Assembly (NCBI RefSeq): GCF_937876455.1
Contig: NZ_CALFIG010000343.1
Span: forward strand, 1 to 13,604
Direction of reading: 5' to 3'
Length of the DNA: 13,604 nucleotides
DNA from: an uncultured Flavobacterium sp.
Lineage (GTDB): Bacteria > Bacteroidota > Bacteroidia > Flavobacteriales > Flavobacteriaceae
A model generated the notes under the pieces. It made no database searches. It worked only from the letters and a program-made list of their open reading frames with translations, and was not told the DNA's origin. The stretch's first letter is position 1; every line of letters starts with the position of its first letter. Made by a program: the position numbers and the translations under genes. Shown here in pieces: positions 7,696 through 13,604 of this stretch.

Positions 7696-8035
7696 TTCGT
7701 CTATTGTATGCGTAAATAAATAACTTTGGATTTTTAAAAAATAGCTTTATTATTTCAAATCTATTCCTAATCGGGTACTTCTTTTTTACTAATGCTTTAG
7801 CTTTAATCAATTCTATTCTTGCCTCACGAATTAAAGTATCAATATCACTATTCATCCTTTTAGAAACTTCATCCGTAGCAATGTCAATAATTTTATCAGA
7901 ACTAGACACATTTATAAAGTCAGACAATTGGCCTAATCCAAAACAATACAACTGTGTTTGTTTTAGAATGGTTAAGTTATCTAGGTTGTTACTTTTGTTG
8001 GGAATAGTCCCTAATGTTATATCTACCGTAGTCAT
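7685..8035 (-). CDS. Unknown 116-residue protein between chaperone and tape measure
   Basis: I do not recognise this protein. It starts MTTVDITLGTIPNKSNNLDN, continues with 'TILKQTQLYCFGLGQLSDFI', has an amphipathic helix rich in Asp, Glu, Lys and Arg ('DEVSKRMNSDIDTLIREARI'), and ends with a basic, aromatic segment ('KKKYPIRNRFEIIKLFFKNP'). Its ATG lies inside the end of the frameshifted chaperone frame (47-base overlap), and its TGA overlaps the tape measure start by 11 bases, so it is locked into the tail-assembly block. A further chaperone or tail-assembly helper is plausible from position alone. Confidence 0.7.
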   Translation of the reverse strand: MTTVDITLGTIPNKSNNLDNLTILKQTQLYCFGLGQLSDFINVSSSDKIIDIATDEVSKRMNSDIDTLIREARIELIKAKALVKKKYPIRNRFEIIKLFFKNPKLFIYAYNRRNGN

Positions 8036-8728
8036 AATACTCTCTTATTTTTTTATTACCCCTTTCTACTGATTTAAACCAAAGTGCCATTCTGTAATTA
8101 GAGTTTAATATTGATTCCAGTTTACTAAAATCCCCTTGAATTAAAGTATAAATAAATAAATTCCAGCTATTAGCCTTGTGTTTTTCATCTTCTTTTAATC
8201 GCTCTGCTTTTTCTTCTTCTGTTTCATCTTCTGGCTCATCTCCTCCATCAAATATGTCTGCATAATCTTTGTACTCCTGTTCGCAATATTCCAAAAAAAA
8301 ACTAGACTGCCGTAAACATCCTGAACGTTTACTTTTTCCTGAAATAACAACTCGGCGTTTTTAACCTCTTTTTCTGGTTTGTAAAGTATGGCCGCAATCT
8401 TATGTAGGTTTTTTATTCCATTCTTTGTATATTCTTTTAAATCAATTCTTTCTCCAATCTTCAAATCTCTGTAATTACGTAAAAAGAAATCAACCCCATC
8501 AATACTAATAACTCGTTTATACTCATTCTCACTAGGTGGATTAAAAACCCATGATATTTGATTAATACACTTAATCCGACTATCTACCGATATATTTTCA
8601 AGACCTTCTGTGTCGGCTAATATTTCTAAAACGGTATTGTCTCTGTACGCATCTTCTGGTAATTCTGCAATTTCTTGAAACTGTGAAATTTTTACCTCGT
8701 GCCATCCGTCTGGGAGTGTTATTTTCAT
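7989..8728 (-). CDS. Frameshifted tail assembly chaperone (gpGT-like fusion, 246 residues)
   Basis: The fusion joins residues 1-145 of the chaperone frame (8728-8294) to a -1 frame read from 8294 to the stop at 7989, adding 101 residues. The -1 frame has no ATG before its middle: its upstream stop is at 8361-8363 and its first codon after the slip is TTG at 8294, so it can hardly be translated on its own. The extension is strongly acidic at first ('DIFDGGDEPEDETEEEKAER') and then has a Trp-rich helical end ('NSWNLFIYTLIQGDFSKLES', 'ALWFKSVERGNKK'), like T-parts of lambda-type GT proteins. In lambda, gpG and gpGT bind the tape measure and recruit tube subunits. The slip site is perfect for -1 frameshifting. 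Frameshifting itself is inferred. Confidence 0.75.
8195..8728 (-). CDS. Tail assembly chaperone (gpG-like, unshifted product)
   Basis: This 177-residue protein starts 'MKITLPDGWHEVKISQFQEI', the N-terminal pattern I associate with Bacteroidota phage tail chaperones. Other matching parts are 'NQISWVFNPPSENEYKRVIS' in the middle, 'LRNYRDLKIGERIDLKEY' at 83-100 and 'AAILYKPEKE' at 112-121, followed by 'VYGSLVFFWNIANRS', where the slippery T run falls. The unshifted frame then adds a short Lys/Gln-rich tail ('EEMSQKMKQKKKKQSD') with no obvious fold, as expected for the non-shifted version. It sits just before the tape measure block, as in lambda. The ATG at 8728 shares its first base with the tail-tip stop (TAATG). 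It probably coats the tape measure during tail assembly. Confidence 0.8.
   Translation of the reverse strand: MKITLPDGWHEVKISQFQEIAELPEDAYRDNTVLEILADTEGLENISVDSRIKCINQISWVFNPPSENEYKRVISIDGVDFFLRNYRDLKIGERIDLKEYTKNGIKNLHKIAAILYKPEKEVKNAELLFQEKVNVQDVYGSLVFFWNIANRSTKIMQTYLMEEMSQKMKQKKKKQSD
8294..8300 (-). promoter_or_regulatory. -1 ribosomal frameshift slippery heptamer T_TTT_TTT
   Basis: The minus strand reads GTT TTT TTT TGG in the chaperone frame, so the last T of GTT plus two TTT codons give U_UUU_UUU, a canonical X_XXY_YYZ slip site within a 9-T run (8293-8301). After slipping back one base the ribosome reads TTG GAA into the open -1 frame. I saw no convincing downstream stem-loop and no strong Shine-Dalgarno-like stimulator about 10 bases upstream. 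Confidence 0.75.
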
Positions 8729-11355
8729 TATCTAGTTATTAAAAATTCAACATTACATAAGCCATCACTATCTAAATGCCAATCGTCAACTGATATTAGT
8801 TTTAGTTTTAAATCGCCAACTATTACTGGTTTTGAAAAGTCTAATGAATAAACGTCTATTAAAGATAGTTTAAACTTACCGCTAACCTTTTTTGAATTAG
8901 TGCTTGTTATTTGTTCGATATACCTAGACCAGTATTTTAAGTACAAAGAATTATTAGCCCAATCAGAATCATTTAAGTCTGTTGTATTATTGAAAAAGTT
9001 AGAACAGCTAACATATTCGTTAAAATAAATTCCTAGTGGGGAATAAAAATTTAAATCATGCGTTGGTGTTACTTGAAATGGGTTATCAAAGTGTGAGGCA
9101 TAACCGTAATACCATGAATTTTTAACGCAAATAGACGGCGTTACAGCACTAACAAAATCCAATTGTGATGCCGCTGAATTTCCACGAGAAACCCATCTAG
9201 GGCTTGCTATTAATATTTTAGACGAGTAGTTTCTTTTTAAATTATCCCTTGCCTTATCCGCCTCAAAAACCATTGGCATAATAGCACAGGACAGCCCTTG
9301 AATACCGGTAAAAACTTCATTACCACCTCCAGCCAAAATAGACGGCTCAAACATTGTTAGAACCTCTTTTGTTTCACTTTTATAGTCTGTAATTAAGTCT
9401 ATAATATAATCGCCGTAGTTTCTATCCTTTATATTTATAAGTCCATTAGAGTTATTAATACCGCCGTAATCAGACGAGAATTGAGTGTTAATATAATCTT
9501 TTGAGTCCGAATGTTTAAAATGATAAATCTTAGAGCCATCTTTATTTAACATTGTCAGCTTCAACGGCTCACTAATATCCACTTTTGAACTCCAATCAAC
9601 CGCTATATTATCAAAGTACTCACCCCTATTTATAAAAGTAATAACCTTACCCTTTTGAGTCATTGATAAATTAAACATATTAAGTATAGAGTTTAAAATA
9701 TCCTTTAGCTTCATCGGCGGCGTCCAATTGTTCATTTGTAGTGTTGCCCCCTCTACTAAAGTATAAGGGTCGTTCATTGGTGTTATTAAGCTTCTGAAAA
9801 CCTTAGAATCAAACAACTCACAATCATACTCCACATCTGCTAATTGAAAAGATTTTATTAAAATTTCTCTTATAAACAAATATGGCACAAAGTCATAAAT
9901 TTCAAACGTTGAATCAGTTAGGCTTATATCATTAAGTAAGTTGCCGTATTTTGAATTTAATTTATCTGTACCTATTGTTAATGTTGTGTCTCTTAGCTTG
10001 TTCACAATAGAACTAATCCAAACATTTGGTGTTGTTCCTGTCGCTAAAAAAACTTCACCAGTCGCATTTGTAGCAGCACCTATGTTTGTGAAGTCGTCTG
10101 AGCCGTCCCAGTAACTTATAATATACGTTTGCCCAGACTCAAGTAAACCACTACCAACAGGAGATGGATATGCGGTTTTAGTGTAAGTACCATTATCAAC
10201 ACATGGATAATAATAACCAAAACCCGCAAACATCTTATCTGAAACAGACGTAACATTTAATGGCAAAGCACCACTATATGGCGCACACGGTTCAGAACAT
10301 TCTAATATAATACTATTTGCCGCTGGTATCGAATAAACAACCTGATGAAATAAATAATTAGCCCCGCCACTTGAATCGCACTCTGAAATATTTGGCGTTA
10401 CATAAACCTCTTGCCCTACCGTGAAATTATGGTTAGTACTAAATGTGAATTGGATTCTATTTAATCCACCGGCAACTACTGCGGCCTTTGCTGTAACTGT
10501 AAAGGTATTATTTATAATTGTGTTATCAGTTGCCACGCCGTCTAAATCAACATCTCCAAACCATGAGCGAGTGGCTGAGTCCATTTGAAAAGCATGGTCG
10601 TACTCTGAGAAATCTAAATCCCTTACCGTCTTTTCACCTAAAACAGAATAAATATCAGTAACGCTCTCAACTATTGATACATTATATTCTATATCAGTAA
10701 CGCCCTTATTACTGTCTAATTTTTCAACAATCTCATCTAAGCATAAAGTTCCACTAAACCACTCAATACCCTGTGAAATTAATGTGCATTTAGATTTAAT
10801 ATTCGGATTAAATACACTATTAGCATTAATTAAATAAATATGCCTAAAAGCCCTATTAACTTCGCTAGTTCCTTTGATTATAAAACTTCCCGTTCTTGGT
10901 GCTTTTCTTTTCCCAACCTCAAATATATCTTCTATACTGAATTTAAACGGTATCTGACTATCAATATCCAGCTTAAAAACCGTTGGCAATGCCGCTACAT
11001 TAACATTTGAAATAGACGCATTAAACGTTGAGTTGGTTGTAAATATTAAATCCGTTCCGTCGGCTGTGAACTCAATTGTATAAGTTCCGTTTGTAGAGCC
11101 ATTATGTATTGTATTAACACCGTCACTAACAGTAACATTACCACTACCAATACTTCCACTAATTGTATATTTTAATTCATAAGTAACCCCTAAAGTAAAT
11201 ACAGAAGATTGTGTTAAAGTACCAACACCAGCCGTTTTTGTTATTCTGCCAGCCTCTTTAGTCCAAGCCCCAGTATATTCCCACTCATAACTACTAAGTA
11301 GTGTGAATTTATTATTTCTAACTAACTGTTGAGAATATAAAACTAATTGAGTCAT
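8728..11355 (-). CDS. Large tail-tip / baseplate-hub-like protein with inserted adhesion-type domains
   Basis: This 875-residue protein appears to have a core family pattern interrupted by extra domains. The core is seen at residues 1-10 ('MTQLVLYSQQ'), 123-260 ('TVFKLDIDSQIPFKFSIEDI', 'APRTGSFIIKGTSEVNRAF', 'IEWFSGTLCLDEIVEK', 'VRDLDFSEYDHAF') and from about 465 on ('FVPYLFIREILIKSFQLADV', 'MKLKDILNSILNMFNLSMTQ'). Inserted parts are a beta-sandwich-like domain resembling a carbohydrate-binding module at about 10-122, a beta-rich part at about 283-370 ('NHNFTVGQEVYVTP'), and the common phage module 'TYIISYWDGSDDFTNIGAAT ... TGTTPNVW' at about 409-446. The gene lies immediately before the chaperone and shares one base with the 493-residue gene upstream (TAATG). 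A role at the tail tip, with host-surface contact through the inserts, is inferred. A minor structural protein elsewhere in the virion cannot be excluded. Confidence 0.65.
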   Translation of the reverse strand: MTQLVLYSQQLVRNNKFTLLSSYEWEYTGAWTKEAGRITKTAGVGTLTQSSVFTLGVTYELKYTISGSIGSGNVTVSDGVNTIHNGSTNGTYTIEFTADGTDLIFTTNSTFNASISNVNVAALPTVFKLDIDSQIPFKFSIEDIFEVGKRKAPRTGSFIIKGTSEVNRAFRHIYLINANSVFNPNIKSKCTLISQGIEWFSGTLCLDEIVEKLDSNKGVTDIEYNVSIVESVTDIYSVLGEKTVRDLDFSEYDHAFQMDSATRSWFGDVDLDGVATDNTIINNTFTVTAKAAVVAGGLNRIQFTFSTNHNFTVGQEVYVTPNISECDSSGGANYLFHQVVYSIPAANSIILECSEPCAPYSGALPLNVTSVSDKMFAGFGYYYPCVDNGTYTKTAYPSPVGSGLLESGQTYIISYWDGSDDFTNIGAATNATGEVFLATGTTPNVWISSIVNKLRDTTLTIGTDKLNSKYGNLLNDISLTDSTFEIYDFVPYLFIREILIKSFQLADVEYDCELFDSKVFRSLITPMNDPYTLVEGATLQMNNWTPPMKLKDILNSILNMFNLSMTQKGKVITFINRGEYFDNIAVDWSSKVDISEPLKLTMLNKDGSKIYHFKHSDSKDYINTQFSSDYGGINNSNGLINIKDRNYGDYIIDLITDYKSETKEVLTMFEPSILAGGGNEVFTGIQGLSCAIMPMVFEADKARDNLKRNYSSKILIASPRWVSRGNSAASQLDFVSAVTPSICVKNSWYYGYASHFDNPFQVTPTHDLNFYSPLGIYFNEYVSCSNFFNNTTDLNDSDWANNSLYLKYWSRYIEQITSTNSKKVSGKFKLSLIDVYSLDFSKPVIVGDLKLKLISVDDWHLDSDGLCNVEFLITR

Positions 11356-12836
11356 TAAAATGATTGAGTATTAATTTTAAACGAAGGCCTTAATTCGATA
11401 GAATAAAATATACCGTTATTAACAGCCCTTGGTAAGGAGTTATCTTCAAAAGAACTCGTTACTCGTACCATAGGAACTATTTTAGTTTCCGCTATTTGAG
11501 CAACCATAAAACCATTAATAAGACCACCAGCGTTAATTGTACACGGTACATTAGTTTCATAGTAACCAGTAATTGAATCATACCCAGTAATCACCCCACC
11601 GCCAGCATTAGCCATCCCAATAGATGAACCATCATCTACTACATAAGTGAATTTAGTGCCTATTGCGATTGAACCAGAATAAGTAAGAACAAATGAAACG
11701 GTACCAGCGTTATAAACAGCACCAGTAATAGCTATGTTTGTGTTTATTAAATTAGAATCTACCACATAAATATCTGGGCTTGTATATAAATCCTCTAAAA
11801 ATTTAACTTCATCTTTACGAACCCTGTCTGTCTGAAATAAATATGTTTCTCTTGCGTCAACAGAGATAACGGTTTCGCCCCTATCCCCCTCCGTGTAATC
11901 CACCGCTAATAATTTATCATAAGTGTTTTGTGCTGCGTCTACACGCCTAGTTGACAATAAATCAAAATTATAAGAGTTATAAGCACCTTTTCTATTCATC
12001 CACCAAAGCCTGTAACTATTAAACTTTGTACATCTATTATCAATTTCAAATACAATAGCCTCACTAATAGCCGCCGTAGTAGAATCTAATAATTGAACTG
12101 TATAAAACGAAACACTTGAATCTATCCACGTTACGGATGGGGAAAGAGCCCCTGAGTAATCATTTAAATTAGCCACACCAACTCCGACAGACACACTATA
12201 CCAAGATGCGTTTGGTGATGAATCATTATCTATTGAATAGGTGTTAAGTAGTGTAAATGCAGAATTGTAAGTCTTTATTTGCAGCGTGTCAGCCGCAGTA
12301 GTTGCATACTTCTGTAAAAAAGTGGCCACAAAATAATCGTCTAATTTTATTCTAGTCCTATTCGGCGTGAAGTTTAAAAACTTTGTTGCGGCAGAATTTA
12401 AAACGTAATTATTTTGCACGAAGTCTAAATACTCTTTATACTGTAACCCACCATTCCACGCCACACAAGTTGCGCTTGTATATTCAACGCCCGAAATAGT
12501 ATCACTACCAACACACGTAGTAGCATAGTTAGTATTATATTGCTCTCTAAACTCTAAATAATATTCACAAGCCGAGTTATCATTATCTGAAAAACCAACC
12601 AAATTATGTTTAAAGTCCTTAGATAAATAGTCTTGTAAAACACGCTCTACTCTAAAGTACCCGTAATTATTTATTCCAGCCTCTGCTTTTAATCTAGTTA
12701 TAAAATCCCCGTTAATATAAACATCACACAAATAAATAAACTCACAGCGACTAATATTAGTGCTACTAACAACCCATTGAATTGGATTAAAAACTGGTCT
12801 AAACGTTCCGTTATTTGATATTAATGTTATTGCCAT
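11355..12836 (-). CDS. Large tail-associated structural protein
   Basis: This 493-residue protein begins 'MAITLISNNGTFRPVFNPIQ' and continues 'WVVSSTNISRCEFIYLCDVY', then 'FRVERVLQDYLSKDF' at 61-75. I associate this opening with tail proteins of Bacteroidota phages that sit beside the hub-like protein encoded next. The middle is beta-rich, with 'RLWWMNRKGAYNSYNFDLLS' at 276-295 and 'DRGETVISVDARETYLFQTD' at 318-337. Residues about 366-447 are Gly/Thr/Val-rich and look like an added small beta domain, after which the core seems to resume ('KIVPMVRVTSSFEDNSLPRA'). There is no signal peptide or long hydrophobic segment. Both junctions are TAATG, so it is probably translated in step with the gp10-like protein before it and the hub-like protein after it. 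Its exact place in the virion is not known to me. Confidence 0.6.
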   Translation of the reverse strand: MAITLISNNGTFRPVFNPIQWVVSSTNISRCEFIYLCDVYINGDFITRLKAEAGINNYGYFRVERVLQDYLSKDFKHNLVGFSDNDNSACEYYLEFREQYNTNYATTCVGSDTISGVEYTSATCVAWNGGLQYKEYLDFVQNNYVLNSAATKFLNFTPNRTRIKLDDYFVATFLQKYATTAADTLQIKTYNSAFTLLNTYSIDNDSSPNASWYSVSVGVGVANLNDYSGALSPSVTWIDSSVSFYTVQLLDSTTAAISEAIVFEIDNRCTKFNSYRLWWMNRKGAYNSYNFDLLSTRRVDAAQNTYDKLLAVDYTEGDRGETVISVDARETYLFQTDRVRKDEVKFLEDLYTSPDIYVVDSNLINTNIAITGAVYNAGTVSFVLTYSGSIAIGTKFTYVVDDGSSIGMANAGGGVITGYDSITGYYETNVPCTINAGGLINGFMVAQIAETKIVPMVRVTSSFEDNSLPRAVNNGIFYSIELRPSFKINTQSF

Positions 12837-13318
12837 TACTTGCGTTTTGCTTTTTTATATTCACTTGCCAAATAATCTTCTGCATCCAATGCCATATTTT
12901 TCTTTACACCTTCTCTAAATTGTTTCTGTCTTCTGGTCGTTGGTATAGTAAAAAAGTTTGTTGGCGACTGTCCAAATTTCCAAATCTTTCTGCGTATCGG
13001 AAACGCCAAGCCTCTTGGTAATCCTTTAATGTCGCACCACTTCATTAAAGAAGTTATGAATTTACTTTTACCAGTTCCTCCGCCTTCGCTATCTGCATAT
13101 TTACTTGGTTTAGCTCCTTTATCAACGTACTTGCCATAATCAGCCATTGTGAATTGTAACCTATAACCATTTTCTGTCTCGATTATTTTATATCCTATCG
13201 AGTCATAAAGAGTCCCACTAGCTACTTTCCCCAAGTTAAATAAACGGGTTTCTATTTCCGTTTCAACTTGGTTACCATAAGTGGTTATGTACTTAAATGT
13301 TTTTTTAAATACGGCCAT
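12836..13318 (-). CDS. HK97 gp10-like tail-completion / neck protein
   Basis: This 160-residue basic protein fits the HK97 gp10-like family, which caps the tail tube and joins tail to head. The pattern is an N-terminal helix ('VETEIETRLFNLGKVASGTL', 18-37), a beta segment ('YKIIETENGYRLQFTMADYG', 43-62) ending in the family signature 'DYGKYVDKGAKPSKY' at 60-74, then 'FITSLMKWCDIKGLP' at 87-101, 'FPIRRKIWKFGQSPTNFF' at 106-123 and a Lys/Arg-rich C-terminal helix. It overlaps the 57-residue gene by 14 bases and shares a TAATG with the following gene. In many phages this gene sits between adaptor and tube genes; here it is far from both, which is unusual. Family identity is fairly confident. Confidence 0.75.
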   Translation of the reverse strand: MAVFKKTFKYITTYGNQVETEIETRLFNLGKVASGTLYDSIGYKIIETENGYRLQFTMADYGKYVDKGAKPSKYADSEGGGTGKSKFITSLMKWCDIKGLPRGLAFPIRRKIWKFGQSPTNFFTIPTTRRQKQFREGVKKNMALDAEDYLASEYKKAKRK

Positions 13319-13478
13319 GATTAATTAAAGTGCTATTCAGTCTATCTTTTATTTCTCTTAATTTGCGTGTTAAAATGTCAAGCCCAGCACGTTCTGCGAT
13401 TTCTTTAGTATCGTAAATAGCAGCACCTCTAGTTCCCCATTTCCATTTACCCGTTGATTTATCTTGATACGCTTTCAT
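13305..13478 (-). CDS. Small hypothetical protein, 57 residues
   Basis: I take the ATG at 13478, which overlaps the upstream stop as TAATG; an in-frame TTG at 13502 would add 8 residues but has no such support. The protein starts MKAYQDKSTGKWKWGTRGAA and continues with an amphipathic basic helix ('TKEIAERAGLDILTRKLREI'). The N-terminal 'YQDKSTGKWKWGTRG' hairpin-like stretch is unusual, but I cannot assign a family. The TAA falls 14 bases inside the gp10-like gene, a typical coupled junction. The position in a tail block suggests a minor assembly or structural role, nothing more. Confidence 0.6.
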   Translation of the reverse strand: MKAYQDKSTGKWKWGTRGAAIYDTKEIAERAGLDILTRKLREIKDRLNSTLINHGRI

Positions 13479-13604
13479 TAGTTTAATTGTTGATAGTAAC
13501 AAACTGAACCAGCTTTAGCGACAATTGCACTAGATGAAACCTCACTTGCAAATCGGGCTATAAAATTACCATCTGCGAACGCAGCGATTATAACAAACCC
13601 AGAA
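13478..13604 (-). CDS. C-terminal 41 residues of an upstream gene of unknown function
   Basis: The frame is open from the window edge to a TAA at 13478-13480 and reads SGFVIIAAFADGNFIARFAS, then EVSSSAIVAKAGSVCYYQQL and a final Asn. It is small-residue-rich and looks beta-like. No function can be inferred from this fragment. Its stop codon shares one base with the ATG of the next gene, which supports the frame as truly coding. Confidence 0.6.
   Translation of the reverse strand, partial: SGFVIIAAFADGNFIARFASEVSSSAIVAKAGSVCYYQQLN

Noticed and set aside
7989..8294. The 101-codon frame as an independent gene starting at TTG 8294
   Set aside because: The only nearby start is a TTG at the end of a poly-T slip site and there is no ribosome-binding signal; a -1 frameshift from the chaperone explains it better.
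13305..13502. Longer form of the 57-residue protein starting at TTG 13502
   Set aside because: The ATG at 13478 overlaps the upstream stop as TAATG, the junction used repeatedly in this window.

Overview
This AT-rich window is part of the virion-structure region of a tailed, probably siphovirus-like, phage or prophage of the Bacteroidota, most likely a flavobacterial-type host. The evidence is a run of structural proteins with sequence patterns I associate with phages of that phylum: an XkdF-like protease-scaffold, a DUF6712-like adaptor, a compact portal, a 298-residue capsid protein, and a tape measure ending in a 'VYVSERDI ... LESRSTF' tail. Most starts lack a Shine-Dalgarno sequence and several have A-rich leaders, which also fits. 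All assignments come from reading the sequence; no database search was run. I saw no terminase, integrase, lysis, replication, tRNA, CRISPR or defence gene.

Every gene is on the minus strand, so transcription runs from high to low coordinates. In that order: the end of an unknown gene (13604-13478), a 57-residue protein, an HK97 gp10-like tail-completion protein, two large tail-tip proteins (493 and 875 residues), a tail assembly chaperone with a strong -1 frameshift site, a 116-residue unknown, and the tape measure. The head genes follow: protease-scaffold and major capsid protein. Then come a probable tail-tube protein, a 133-residue unknown, the portal, a head-tail adaptor and the start of a fibre-like protein that leaves the window at base 1.

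The genes are packed tightly. Five junctions are the same one-base TAATG overlap, one is ATGA and several overlap by more, which points to a translationally coupled polycistronic message. The gaps are 8, 53, 23, 42 and 58 bases; the 42- and 58-base gaps each hold a clear hairpin. No stretch over 300 bases lacks a gene.

The main points of interest are the U_UUU_UUU slippery site that would fuse the chaperone to an otherwise start-less acidic frame, an unusual gene order with tail-tip and tape-measure genes upstream of capsid and portal genes, a tandemly duplicated small domain with candidate internal starts in the protease-scaffold gene, and what look like extra adhesion-type domains inserted into the two tail-tip proteins. 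I found no evidence for an entirely new kind of biological system.
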